Source: Larix kaempferi (Eukaryota > Streptophyta > Pinopsida > Pinales > Pinaceae). Taken from it: 64,000 bases of DNA. The position numbers and the translations under genes are program-made. The notes under the pieces were generated by a model that saw only the letters and a list, made by a program, of their open reading frames with translations, was not told the origin of the DNA and searched no databases. Positions 1-13,800 of the stretch are shown here, in pieces. Each line of letters begins with the position of its first letter. Positions within the stretch are counted from its first letter, which is position 1. The DNA is taken from NCBI GenBank assembly GCA_027924585.1, contig BSBM01000232.1, positions 25,517,501-25,581,500 on the forward strand, given 5' to 3'.

Positions 1-1623
1 ATTAAGTGTAGTGCTTTCTGTTGTGCATGGTTTTACTTTTCTCTCTAATGCACTTGTTCATGGGTTCACTCCCTCTCTAGGGTCGTGCTCTTGGCTGATT
101 TATCTTCAAGGGTTGTACTTCCCTAATCATGGTTTGCTTTTCTCTTTATTGCAGAATTTGGGTTTGTGACATGTGTTGGCTCCATTCGATTCTCTCACTG
201 GTTCTTGTGAATCTCAACAGAATTTTGCAACATGCTAAATGGAGAATGGTACAATAACTTTGAGTGATTGTTGTACATAAATATGACTCCATATGTACAT
301 CACTGAAGGCTAAAACCATGAGTAAAGATTTTAAGCCAGGATATTTCAAGAGTTCTTGCTAAATTCTCAAATGCAGAGTATCAAGAATAAAGTAGAAGTA
401 TATACAAACAATGGTTCATTTACTTCCAGCTAATCCAATTTGAGTAAGTAATTACAAGAAAGCGTCAGGAAATATTTATGGGCCATGCAAGTGACAGATC
501 TAACTATAAAAAACATCCTATGAAGGTATAAAATAGTGCACTCTATGAAAATGATAGATGCCAATATGGATGTAGTGTTGGTCCTGTGGGAACATTTGTG
601 TATGTTGTACATCAAATTAGCTAACAGAATTTGATGACCTTATGAGCTGCTAAAACACATGGAGAAAATAACAGCTGATCTTAATCTATGAGATAACATT
701 TAGGGATGAATTTAGAGAGCCCAAAGCCAAAGAAATGTCATAACTTGTTTATTGTCCTTTCTAGGTCATTTGGGCTCTTACAAGCAGTAATTGGGATTTC
801 ACAAACTAATACATTTGATTTTTGAGGTGTTGTCTGCTAAGTGTTTCATAAGAGAGATAAGATAATATTATTAATGTAAGTGATAGGTCAATAGGACTAG
901 AGATTACAAAAGTCTGCAATTGTTGCCATTAATCTGTCTTATCCCTGTTGTTTTGGTGAGTTTGAAATTTTGTCCCGTAAACAAAAGTGACTAGTCATGA
1001 CTAATTTTTACACTGGCTAGGAATGATTTCAGATGAGTGTTTCAAAATGCAATGACTGAAGATCCAGATTGGTGTGTATCATGACATTGCAGAAAGACTT
1101 AAAAATAGATGTGGTCAATGAAATGTCATAACTTGTGTATGTCCCTGCTTTCTAGGACACTTGAGTTCTTACAAGCAGTAAATTGGGATTTCACAAACTA
1201 GTACATTCTTTTCCTGGGGCGTTGTATATTAACTGTTTCATGAGATATAGATAAGATAAGATAATTTTATTAATGTCCACAAATGACAAAGTGATAGATC
1301 AATGGGACTAGAGATAACAAAAATCAGAGATTTTTGTCATTAATCTCTCTTATCCCTTTATTAAACAAAAGCGACCACTCACGACTCATTTTGACACTAT
1401 CTAGTAGTAATAAGAAATAAATTAATTCTAGATAAGTGTTTCAAAATGCAATGACTGAAACTACAGATTAGTGTGTGATGACATTGCTGGAAAACTTAAA
1501 AGTAGAGTTGGCACTGTATTGATGAATTCTTGTAGTACAAAACTAAAAGTGCATATTTATCTTAGAAGATGAAATCATTTTTTTGACAAAAACAATATTG
1601 ATTCACTTAAAATAAATTGGCAG
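1..1623 (+). other. BMS1 intron, partial, with ~390-bp tandem duplication
   Basis: No coding similarity is visible here. Segments 733-1120 and 1121-1515 are diverged direct copies. Both carry 'ATGTCATAACTTG', 'CTTACAAGCAGTAA', 'GGGATTTCACAAACTA' and 'GCAATGACTGAA' in the same order. A GATAGATAAGATAA / TTTTAT(T/C)AATGTCCAC segment at about 1245-1285 recurs at 5762-5800, which suggests a dispersed repeat. Confidence 0.7.
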
Positions 1624-1867
1624 GTACATATTGCAGGTGTTGGAGATTGTCATCTTGCTGGCATTGCTAGTTTACCTGATCCATGCCCTTTACCCTCAGC
1701 AACCAAAAAGAAGGGATTGCGTGAAAAAGATAAGATGTTTTATGCACCAATGTCAGATTTAGGTGATCTCTTATATGACAAGGATGCTGTTTACATAAAC
1801 ATTGATGATCATATGGTTCAGTTCTCCAAACCAGATAATGAAGATGGAGAAATAGAGACAAAAAAAG
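1624..1867 (+). CDS. BMS1: BMS1 visible exon 1 (AARP2CN region)
   Basis: The exon opens after a CAG acceptor in phase 0 and ends at G|GTAGTG in phase 1. Its 81 codons begin 'VHIAGVGD' and include '[18 protein letters not shown]' and '[15 protein letters not shown]', which are hallmark BMS1/TSR1 segments that follow the GTPase domain. The final phase-1 G completes a Gly codon with the first two bases of the exon at 3928, giving the conserved transition into '[15 protein letters not shown]'. Confidence 0.93.
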
Positions 1868-4800
1868 GTAGTGTTGCTTTTCTTTCAGCATAGATACAGC
1901 TTCATATTTTTATTATGTACATGCAATTCTGATTTACTTTTAATTGGTTTTTCTTTGCTCAAATGATTTTTTCACGTGGATCTTTCTGTTATTGGGTGTT
2001 ACCTTTGTCGAGGGGCTACCATAGGTGTTTTGGGAATAGGAGATGGAGGGACAGGGCATAATAACATACCGGAGGATTAATTGTAAAACGTTTATGTACA
2101 CCTGCTTTGTAAGTTGTTACATGCATTCACATTTGTGGGTTCAAAAGGAGCGAAAACATCATAACTTTTCAGCATATATCAAAAGGCATCCGCATTTGTG
2201 GGATGAAGCAAGAGTCTTGAAATATTGTGCTGCTTTAATTAATGACCATTTCTATGTAGAGATTGAATGAAAATTACACTTCCCATGTGCATACTGTACT
2301 GACAAATTCAATATTACGTAGTAATGTCCAGCTCATTTCTTTTCCATTGAAAAATAATCCTCAATCCTGCCTTTTTTCCATATCTTCCTTTTAACCTCGT
2401 GCCATCCCCTAGAGGAGATTCCAGTGAGTATTGGTAATTCAAAAATCAATGATCACGATTCGTATGAGAAATCAGATATGCAGGATTTGGATGGTGTGCC
2501 AACTCCTTATCGGAATCAGAATTGTCAAATTCATGTAGTTTCTTTACCCCCCCAGATGGGATTTCATCTTCAACTAGCACCATTGAGGTGTTCTGGTCTT
2601 CTTATTGATCCACCGTAGAGGGTGCTGAATCCTCAACTTGCACTTATGGGCATCCATTGGTATCCTTCTTTGAATCGTTAATCTGCTCTTTCTGCATTAT
2701 GTTCCTCTTCATCATCTGACAGCTGTTGCTCAAATGATTGCCATCCTTCTGGTCTTGGTTTATGTCCTTTATTCCTTTTAGGATAATTTTGTGCCTAAGG
2801 AAATGACCCCTGCAAATGTCCCGTGTGTTGACAAATCCGGCACTATATTTTTTTTTCACAATCCAATTCCTGAGTCCATTTGGATCCTTTCCTTTGAAGT
2901 ATCAGCAGGTCCAGTAATTCCTTACTAGTGTTGATCTCCACACAGATACGTGCATAAGTAAAAGGACCTAGCTTAATCCGATCTATATCTGATTTTAGAT
3001 ATCTTCTTAAAATATTCCCGATGTCTTCAAAAACTGGTAACTCCTAAAAGTGTATTGACAAATTTGGTAGTCATACCCAAAGAGAGATAAGGTAATAGAC
3101 ATATTGGATGGTTAAATTCTCGGAACCATAGAGTAACAAAAATACTTGCTGCTTCAAGTAATGACTTTGTCTGCCTCAATGAATTGTTGATTTCTTCTGT
3201 TTTGGTTCTTTTGGCATTCTTAGAGTGGTTTCTTTGCCTGCTTTGTGGGCTGCTATTCAGTTGTGCAGCCAGAATATTTTGGTAATGTTGCACGCTTGTT
3301 TTCTCATGGCAAATATGTTATGTCATTATTCAGGAAAGAATCCTGATGTGTGTGAAGTCCTTGTAAAAACGCTTCAGAATACAAGGTTTATGACCTTTAT
3401 TCCTTGTAGGATAATTCCGTGCCTAAGGAAATGAGCCCTGCAAATGTCCCGTGTGTTGACAAATCCGGTACTACTGGATCCTTTCCTTTGAAGTATCAGC
3501 AGGTCCAGTTATTCCCTACTAGTGTTGATCTCCACACAGATACATGCATAAGTAAAAGGACCTAGCTTAATCCGATCTATATTTGATTTTAGATATCTTC
3601 CCAAGATATTCCCGATGTCTTCAAAAACTGGTAACTCCTAAAAGTGTATCGACAAATTTGGTAGTCATACCCAAAGAGAGATAAGGTAATAGACATATTG
3701 GATGGATTAAATTCTGGGAACCATAGGGTAACAAAAAGCCTACTGCTTCAAATAATGACTTGGTCTGTCTCAATGAATTGTTGATTTCTTGTGTTTTGAT
3801 TCTTTTGGCATTCTTAGAGGGATTTCTTTGCCTGCTTTGTGGGCTGCTATTCAGTGGTGCAGCTAGAATATTTTGGTAATGTTGCGCGCTTGTTTTCTCA
3901 TGGCAAATATGTTTTGTGATTATTCAGGAAAGAATCCTGATGTGGGTGAAGTCCTTGTAAAAACGCTTCAGAATACAAGGTATTCTGTTAATGAAAAATT
4001 GGAGCAGAGCTTTATCCAGCTCTTTAGAGGAAAGTCTACTACTAATAGCCAAAATTTGAGAAAGGATACTGATCTTACTGAACAGGAAGAAAGTGATAGC
4101 AATAAAGAAGGGATTAGTGATGAAGAAATAAAAAACAATGATTTGACCACTTCAGATGGTAAAAACAAAATCTTCCAAGATGATCAGGGCATATTGAATC
4201 ATACTATTTCAGTGAACAGAGTTGATTCACATTCTTATTCTGATAGTTCTCCAGATGAAGATGATACAGGAAGAAGCAGTGATGAAGAATGTTCTGATTT
4301 TGATCATTCAGTGAAGAAAAAGCTAGGAAAAATAATTGATTGTCAAACTTTTACCACGTCCAAGTTAGCAGAGGAGAAAGGTACAAATACATCTGATAGT
4401 GAAGAGGAATTGAGGAAGCCTTGTGATTCATTCAATTCAAAAGATTCTCACATTCTAAAAGGTAGTATAAAAGAAGTATCCGAGTTTCAAAATGGAAGGA
4501 TAAGAAGAAGAGCTGTTTTTGAAGATGAGGATGAGAGCAATTTCAAGGTATGTGTGGCATTCCAATATTTTAAATGATCTGAGCTTTTGTTGGAGTTTAC
4601 TTAGATGTGAGTTCAGGCTTGTTGATATGTTCAATGCAACAATTGTATAGCATTTTTTATTATAATTTCACTAAGAATTTTTTAATATCTAAATGTTCAT
4701 CATATGTTGTCTTCCTTGTTTTGTTCCTGTAATTACTTGTAAGGTGAGCCTACTATTGTATGCTTTGAAATGAACACAATGTCAATGTATATCATATATG

Positions 4801-7800
4801 CAATATAGATAGATGAAATCAAGGGCGTGACTAAAAAACTGAGTGTTATTAGAACTGGCAGAACTGGGTCGGAACTGGCTAGTTCTGTGTGGAATCAGTT
4901 AAAAGTTAAAACTGGCTGGCTCGGAGGCTCCACACCAGCACGGCTCCCTCCATGAAAAATATGAACAAAAAGATTCTAAACCTAATCTGAAGCCTAATTT
5001 TCATCTGGTTTTGGGGTATAGAGGCCATTTAGAGCCTCAATGTATATGTATCTTGGTTCAGATATGTATTGCATTTAGTGCCATTTAGTATATTCACTTA
5101 CATGAAATATACATGAGAAAAGTTTGCATATTTTGTGTCCAATGGTTTGGATTTACATTGATGTGTGTGTGTCTATATATATATATTATAAAAATTTGAA
5201 TATTTTAAGCAGGTTTTGGTCAACTGATTATTTTGTTTTTATTTTAATGTTTTCCTAGTTTTTTAAATATTAAACTGATTTTTTTCCTGTTCCAGCCCGG
5301 TTCCTGATTTTGGGCTTGGTTGGTTTGGTTCCGGTTATGGTTGCAGTCCAGTTCATGATTTTGGGGTCAATTGGTTTGGTTCCCGTTAATACACAATGAA
5401 TGATATGATTATCACCAATGTTGCAAATATCTTTGATTTCTCTCAATATTTCTATTTTTTCCGAGTTTTTCAGGTCGCTGATGTTTCTGATATTTTCTGA
5501 GTTTTTCAGATCCAGTTTTCTGATAATTTCTGAAAATTTCCCCAATATTTCCGATAAGTTTATTTCCGAACCCTTGGCGATATGATCCTGAACGATATTT
5601 GCAACATTGATTATTGCGGAGTAAATAACTCTTTGGTGGAATATCTGAACATGAATTTGCTATAAAATCCTTTGGTTGCATTATTCATTGTGTATTAATT
5701 ATTATTATTGGTAGAATGAGATAATGTTTGTACTATGAGGAAATTCAACTTGTTACATGTTGAGATAGATAAGATAAATAATTTTATCAATGTCCACGAA
5801 TGACCTAAGATTAGGTCAATAGGACTCCAAAGTACAACCAATAACAATATGCTGTAGGAGTGCCAAGGATACTCCTGAAAACTAGAAGATTAAAAATAAA
5901 GATACCAACTAGTATAATAAATTATATATATAATGTAGAGAGTGTATTGGGAATCTAATTTATTGTGTATTTACAATGTAATTTAGTGATCAAGCTTTTA
6001 ACTATGCAGTTATTTTTCATGTTTTTTCCTTGAGGAAGAATAAAGTGTAACTAATATTTCTATAACTGGCATTGTTATAATATCATATGGTTGGGAGAGT
6101 TTTATAATTACTTTCATACCTAGAAATTAGAGTCTATGTTCACAATTACTTGGTTGGTTTGCAGCGTTGTATGCCTTCGTGAATACTAAAAATCATAGTT
6201 ACAAATATCGGCCGATTTTTCACGCTATGCCGAAAAATCGCAATTTTTTGGAGGCCCCGATTTTTCAAGGAAAAATCGGCCAAAAATCTCGCCGATATTT
6301 GCCCGAAAAATCACCGATATTTGTCAGAAAAATCGCCGAGATATCGCTGTCAACTTGCAATTTTTGGGACAGGGTTAAAAATGTCCGTTTTTTACTTTTA
6401 AAGCCCGCGGGAATTTGTTTCAATTCATCTGAAAAATTGAGTTATTTCATTTCAGTTCTTTAAAAATCGAATTAATTCGTTATAGGGAAACGGAAACCCT
6501 AGCCCGCGGTTTCTGTTGAGTCGTTGATTGAGGTGCACTGTGAAACCGTGAGGTGAAAGCTGAAACTTGTAGCCGCCTTGCTAGCCATCGCTAATTCGCC
6601 TGACGCTTGGCTTGCCGAAACTACAATTTACAGTAAAGCTTTGCCGACATTGATATCGGGCTCTCTTTCAGAAGCACTCGAAACCTCCTAATTATTGATG
6701 TTGGTCCAACTGTTCGACGGTTCGTGGCGAGGCTGAAATTCGTGACGGTTCTTGTTCTAGCTTTTTTTATGCTGAAATTTGTATAACATTATAACACTGT
6801 GGTTTAAAATTATGTTTTAATATTAACATTTTAAAATGTGTATAACATTTTATATCGTGTTTTAAAATTTGTATAACATTGTGTTTTAAAATTTGTATAA
6901 CAATTTAATATTGTGTTTTAATATTAGAGTCTAGATTCTAGACATATATATAGAATATATATATATCTTATATATGGGTTTTCTTTCCATATTCATGTGG
7001 CAATGTGTTTATTTGATGTTATTGTTGCTTTAGATGATTAAAAAATTGAAAAAAAATGAATATTTTTGTGTTTTTAAAGTTTGCCGATTTTTGCCGATGT
7101 TCTGCCGAGATATCCTGAAACGATCTTTCCTGGACCCTGCCGATTTCCGCACCGCGCCGATATTTGTAACATTGCTAAATATCCTTATATCATGGAAATT
7201 TTAGTAGTAGTGTTAGGGTTTTCTTTTTGAGGCTCTTTAAAATATAACTTCGCTGGTGATAGAAATATTGGCAACTGAAGAAAAAATCGCTTTTTTACTT
7301 TGATGCCCTTAACTCTGGGGGGTATCTCCAAGATGTATTTAAACCTCTTCTCCTGATCCTCATGTGTCCAGGAACCTTAGGTGTCGATGAAAAAGACTTT
7401 CTTATGTCTTATAACGAGCTCTTCGTTGGTTATATTGAGTGTTCCATGTGGATGTACCTGACAAGCTCGAGGGTGCTCCCCCTGGGCCCTGCATTTCCCA
7501 CACCCCCGGGATGGGGGAGGGGGGTGCTCCTGGCGAAACATTTTGCAGCTTTCCCCTTTTTGTGAAACGTTGCGAAATGCAGGGTGAAACATCCTGCCTA
7601 GATGTGGGACAGCGTTTCACAGAGAGGGGGGGCGCCCCCTCATGAAAAGGGGGATGCCCAGGAGCCTCCGACGACTTTTTTAATGATAATTAAAAAACAA
7701 AAAAATAAAATAAAAACTAAATGCTAATACCTACAAGCTAATACTATACTTACCTCTTCCAAAGCCCAACTCACCCATACCTTTCATTTCTCACTTGGAA

Positions 7801-10800
7801 GTTGCAAGTTGATTTTCCCTTGGAATCTGGAGAGAAGTGGCTGCCGGCAAGAAGTTTGGAGCGATTTCACAAGAGAAGGGGCAATTTCAGTGTTGGAAGG
7901 TTGAAGCAGGAGGTTTAAGCTTCAGCATTTCATCTTACAAGCTGGAGCAACAATTTGCTTGCTCATATTTCCCTTGGACAGAGTTCCCTTGAGCAGCTGA
8001 GAACAGATTTTGGTGATTTTTTTGTTTGCCTTCAGCTTTTATCCATCCAGCAGTGTGGAGGTAGGGTCATCATTGTTCATGCTTGCTGTTTTTTAAATTC
8101 TGGGCATGTTCTTTGAGTTTTGCTTGGATGTTTATAAATTTCTGTGCATTGTTTTTGTTTTTTTTTTAAATTATTGGATAGTGTATTTTTGTTTTTATTT
8201 GCTGTTAAACATTTCCAGTTTTTTTTTTTAACAGAAACGGCTAGCCAGCTTTAATTAGATAAAAAGATGGAAATTACAAAACAGAGAATGATCAGATTGC
8301 TCCCATATGAGGAAGACATCCATCACACCAAGTTCATCATGTTCTAACTGATAACTATCATTGTATCGTCCTGTCCTATGAAAACTATAACAGCTTATGA
8401 ACTGTCCTAGAAGGAATATGCAGAAAAAAAACATGAGGTTCTGCCTTATACAAAAACTGGAACTTCAAACCTTCCAGGATGCCAAAATTGCAGCTGGTAT
8501 ATCTATACTATGAGTTCTAAAAACCATAAACATAATACTGAAGAACATTAAAACCAAGACAGAACTCGAAAGAGCCCAACCCGAGACCCGAACCGACAAA
8601 CAGCTACTGCAGCCCCGTGTCCATGGCAGCACCATCATAGCTCGCTGCCCCATTCTTCTCCATGCTGAGGTCCACAAAGTTTCCAGCATTTGCCATGAAT
8701 TTCTGCAGCTTCTCCATTTTCCTGTTGATGTCTTCAAGATCTCTGCCCGAGACTTTGTGCTTTCGGACCTTGTGGGGGTAAGCTAGGCCCAAGGTCTCTT
8801 CAAGGTGCTCCACTTTCTCAGCAATGCTTTGGTGCTGGATTTTAGCCTCTGTGTCAGTGTGAGTAGCATACGCCAGATTGTAAAGGTGAGTTAGGATTTT
8901 CTTCTGCTCCAGGCATTCACTTCCTATCAACCTAACTTGCAGCTCTAATTCCTGTAAACGGTCCAAGAATTCAACTTCAAAGTTGGAGATACCGCGGTTC
9001 CCAGTCTGGCCATGAGAATTCCCTGCCCTGACGTGCCTGCAACATGGGCCGAGCACATGGTTGCACTCTGCTTCTGCCGAGTCTCCTCTCAGTTCCTCAT
9101 GCTGCATTCCACGGCTGCATCCTCCACTAAGACCTCTCCCCGGCTTGAAACACCTGTCACATTTCTGTATCACTTCTCCCCTTCCCTGCGGGCGCCCAGC
9201 ACCATGAAAAAACACATCTCCCCCGCCCTGAGGGCGCCCCACGCCATGGAAATCCATACTCCTGACAACGCAAAGAAGCACCGGAGAAACAAATGACAGA
9301 CGCAGAGTTTTGGGGACGAAGGAATGAGAGCTGGGGAGCTTCCAGATGCGAAGATAAACCCCAGCATCCCTCGCGCATGCCATCCAACTGTCAAGCTGAG
9401 TTATGACAATAAATTTAGCATGTAAGGGCGGCCTACGAGGAGTGTAGGAGCCGTCGGAAATTCAATGGATAGATTCCAAAAATTTGAAAAATTAACCCTC
9501 CTACGTGTTGAGACCAAGGAGGTATAGGGAGCCAAAGAGATGTGACATGAGCCCGATGTTAAAAATCATAAACTGATAGCAATAGCAGACTGTAAATTTC
9601 AAAATGCAGAGATAGCTAAAAATTAGAACAACATGCAACCATAAAAACACAGTTATTTACCCTGGGGAAAACCTTTTAAGGTATAAAAACCCCAGCAAAA
9701 TATCTTCCTTAAATATGAGATGTCTGAGTTTTACAATAGCAGGCTAAACAAGCCTTTTCAATAATTTGAATTGTTACAATGACGAAGAAGAACCCTGTTG
9801 ACCTGTAGCTGAAGCAGTCTCAATTTTGTTTCACCAACCTGCACCTGTCACTGTCAGTTGTTCCCTTTTCAGGGACTGTAATGACTGTCAGGAAGTTAGC
9901 TAACATGAACCAATGATAGAACCCAGCTGTAACATCAGTATATCCAACAGTAAGAAGATGTATGACCCAGCACTGCACTGTAGAGAACCCAGCAAATCGT
10001 GGAGATAATCTGCACCTTTGAATGCACAGTAATAACCAGCAATAAGAAGATATAACTCAGCAAACAATGGAGATATAACCCAGCTGTAACATGGAGATAA
10101 CCCAGCTGTAACAATGGAGATAACCCAGCTGTAACAAGGAGATAACCCAGCTGTAACAATGGAGATATAACCCAGCTGTAACAAGGAGATAACCCAGCTG
10201 TAACAATGGAGATATAACCCAGCTGTAATATGGAGATAACCCAGCTGTAACAAGGAGATAACCCAGCTGTAACAATGGAGATAAACCAGCAATAATATGG
10301 AGATAGAACCCAGCTGTCACAAAGAAGATAAATCAGCAATAACCACTGAACTGTCTTAATCACCAAGCTGTCTTACTGTGCCCACACGAGCTGTTCTTTT
10401 CCTCATACGAATTGCTTATGTAATAATGAGTTTGCTTTTGTATATATAGTGAAATTCCATGCAAAATAAGTGGGGCCGACTTGCATCAATTTCCCATTAA
10501 AACAATGAGGCCGACTTGCAATAAATCAGCCATTAAATTTAATTTAATTTGTTGGGGCCGACCTGCATAGATGTTGTTTTATTTAATGAATTAAATGTGG
10601 CCGACCCTCCAATATATATATGTAACATATATATATTAATTTCTTCATATCATCCATCATTTTAATTGTCTTTTCCTCCATTATTGAGTTGACCCAAAAA
10701 TAAATAAATAAATAAATATTTATTTTCCTTCTTCTAGCTGGTGGGTTCATGGACCAAGTCAAGTGCTTGGGTTCTATAATAAATCATCTAGGTGTTCTTC

Positions 10801-13800
10801 AGGGTCTGCATGTCCACTCCAAGTACATCATCATAGGAAGATATTTAATTTCTTTACTTCACCCATCTGTGGTCAACAAGTCCAAGTGGAGAAGTACACC
10901 ACTTGCCCAGACCCGGTCTAGGGCTTACAGTGAAATCCTGGTAACTGACCATGTGCCTCCATTCTCCCAGAGAATGGCTCTCAGCCCTGGGCTGAGCTTC
11001 CAGTCCCAGACTGGATCAATATCCTGGTAACTGACCAGGTGCCTCCATTCTCCCAGAGAATGGCACTCAGCCCCAGGCTGAGTTCCCAGTCCCAGACTGG
11101 GTCAATATCCTGGTAACTGACCAGGTGCCTCCATTCTCCCAGAGAATGGCTCTCAGCCCCAGGCTGAGCTCCTAGTCCCAGACTGGGTCAATATCCTGGT
11201 AACTGACCAGGTGCCTCCATTCTCCCAGAGAATGGCACTCGATGCTGCTCAGAAAAATCAACACTCCCTCTCAGCGAGAGGGTCATTCTCTGCAATACCA
11301 AGCTTGTCTCGAAAGTGCACAAGCTTTGTCAACGACAGGGGCTTGGTCAATATGTCAGCAATCTGCTCGTCTGTACGAATGTACTGGAGCTTCATGGCAC
11401 CTCGCTGTACCATATCTCTGATGAAGTGATACTTCATCTCAATGTGTTTTGACCTGTCGTGAAATACAGGGTTCTCTGAAAGCTTAATGCAACTCTGATT
11501 ATCGCAATGGATAACAGTTGGTTCAAGCTTTCCACCAAACAGGTCAGAGAGAAGCTTTCTAAGCCAAACTGCTTCTCTGCAGGCATCACTGGCAGCAATA
11601 TACTCAGCTTCAGCTGTGCTCTGAGCTATGGAACCCTGTTTTCTACTGGACCATGAGATCATGGCTGATCCCAAACTGAAACAATACCCTGATGTGCTTT
11701 TCCGGTCCACAGCACTGCCAACCCAATCGGAGTCAGCATATCCAAGTAGCATTACCCCACTGTTGGAGGTATATCTGAGCCCATATGTAATAGTACCTCA
11801 CAAATATCTGAGCACATGTTTGGCAACTCTCCAGTGTATGTGCTTTGGCTCGGACATGAACTGACTCAATGCATTCACAGTATAACAGATATCTGGTCTC
11901 GTATGCACTAGATACAACAAACATCCAATAAGTTGTCGATACTGAGTAGGATCCACTGCCTGTGAAGAAGTAGCTGAGTCACGTAACTTCTTCAGATTTG
12001 ATGTCATAGGTACACTCATGGGTTTGCAGTCATGCATCCCAAACCTCTGCAAGATATCAACTGTATACTTTCCTTGAGACAGAAAGATCTCATCTGGCTT
12101 CTGCCAGACCTCTAAACCAAGGAAATAGTGCATGAGTCCTAGATCTTTCATTTCAAATTCTGAAGTAAGCTCCCTCTTGCACTGAGCTATCAGTTGCTCC
12201 TCTCCAGTGAGGAACAGATCATCCACATATAAGACTAGGATCAAGACATGGTTCTGAACAACCTTAAAGTAGAGGTTGGGATCAGCAGTGCTCTTGAGAA
12301 TCCCAAACTGTGAAGGTAACCATCAATCCTGGCATACCAGACCCTTGGGGCCTGTTTGAGTCCATACAAAGCTTTCTTTAGTTTGCACACATGAGACTGC
12401 ATTTCATGTGTCACAAAACCTTCAGGTTGCTCAATGTAGACCTCTTCTTCAACTTCTCCATTAAGAAAGGCTGTCTTTACATCCATTTGATGGAGTTTCC
12501 ATCCAAAGACAGCAGCGAGGGAGATAATAGTTCTGATGGTGGTATACCTGGCAACAGGGGCAAATGTTTCATCATAGTCTATGCCTTCCTTTTGTGAGAA
12601 GCCTCGTGCCACAAATCTTGCTTTATATTTCTCAATGCTGCCATCAGCAGCATGCTTAATTTTATAGAGCCATTTGGAAGTTACCACGGACTTCCCTTTT
12701 GGTCGAGGAACAATTTCCCACACATCATTTTTCATAATGGAATTATATTCTTCTGTCATGGCATCAATCCATACCTGATGAGACTCTGCTTCTTTGAATG
12801 TAGAAGGTTCTGCATCAATGAGCTTACTCATGAGACTTGAGTATTTCTGGGGCTTCTTGCTTTCTCTGAATGTCCCAGATGGAGCTTTATGCTTCTCTGC
12901 TTCTTGCAATATTTCTCTTGCCCAAGCAGGTCTTCTCTTGGAAGGAGGAGCTTCAAGTAGTTCTTTAGTTGGTCTTTCTGGTTCTGGGTAAGCATGAGGT
13001 TCATCTTCTTCCTCCCTCTGATTCTCTGAATGAGGAGAGTCTGGAATGTCAGAAAGAGATCCTTCTGGATCTTTTGGAAGCTCTTTGGAGTGGCGGAAAA
13101 CAGCTTCCTCATGAAATATCACATCTCTGCTGATTTCAATGTACCTTTGACCAGGAACATAGATACGGTAAGCTTTTGAATTTTCACTGTACCCAACAAA
13201 TGTGCCCTTCTTTCCGGAAGGCTCCAGCTTTAATCTCTTTTCCTTTGGCACATGAATGTAGACAGGAGTACCAAAGATCCTCATGTGGTCAACGGCAGGT
13301 TTCCTTCCTGTAAAGACTTCTTCTGGAGTCTTCTCTCCCAAAATGGCATGAGGACTTCTGTTTTGAATGTAGACAGCTGTACTAGTAGCCTCAGCCCATA
13401 GAGACAAAGGAAGATCTAGATCACACAACATGGCTTTAGCAGCCTCACAAACTGTTCTGTTCTTCCTTTCTGCCACCCCATTCTGTTGGGGGTTGTAAGG
13501 TACAGTTAACTCCCTCTTGATCCCAGCTTCTTGGCAAAAATCATCAAAATCATTTGATTCAAACTCACCTCCATTGTCTGACCTCAAGATGCGAATGTGT
13601 CTTCCTGTCTGATTTTCAATCAATGCCTTGAACTCCTTGAACTTATCAAAAGTTTCACTCTTAGCCTTTAGAAAGTAAATCCAAGATTTATGAGAGTAAT
13701 CATCAATGAACAATACATAGTATAAGCAACCACTTAAGGAAGGTGAAGACATAGGTCCACAAATGTCAGTGTGAATCAAATCCAAAATACCTTTTGATCT

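Larger units (their letters stand above)
9557..11263 (-). repeat. Copia 3' LTR (left copy)
   Basis: 1707 bp bounded by TG..CA on the + strand. It contains a minisatellite of 22-24 bp units (10069-10320), an 86-bp hairpin-rich repeat (10941-11240), and several GGCCGAC(T/C)TGCA motifs near 10475-10565. GGGGAAAACC and AAAACCCC near 9663-9693 form an inverted pair seen also in the second copia LTR (47454 onward). Confidence 0.92.

Noticed and set aside
3225-3434. Short + strand ORF starting upstream of the decoy exon
   Set aside because: It reads through intron into the duplicated exon start. The frame and splice phase show it is not a separate gene.
7362-7645. Overlapping GC-rich ORFs on both strands
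   Set aside because: Frames arise from a GC-rich palindromic patch, with no recognisable domain and no consistent frame.
10069-10320. Possible CRISPR-like array of regular repeats
   Set aside because: Units are contiguous with no unique spacers, lie in an LTR and recur in the partner LTR. The genome is eukaryotic.
9900-10366. Overlapping reverse-strand ORFs of 87-143 codons with repeated '[12 protein letters not shown]'
   Set aside because: They are translations of the LTR minisatellite in three frames, not genes. The same applies at 15704-16191.
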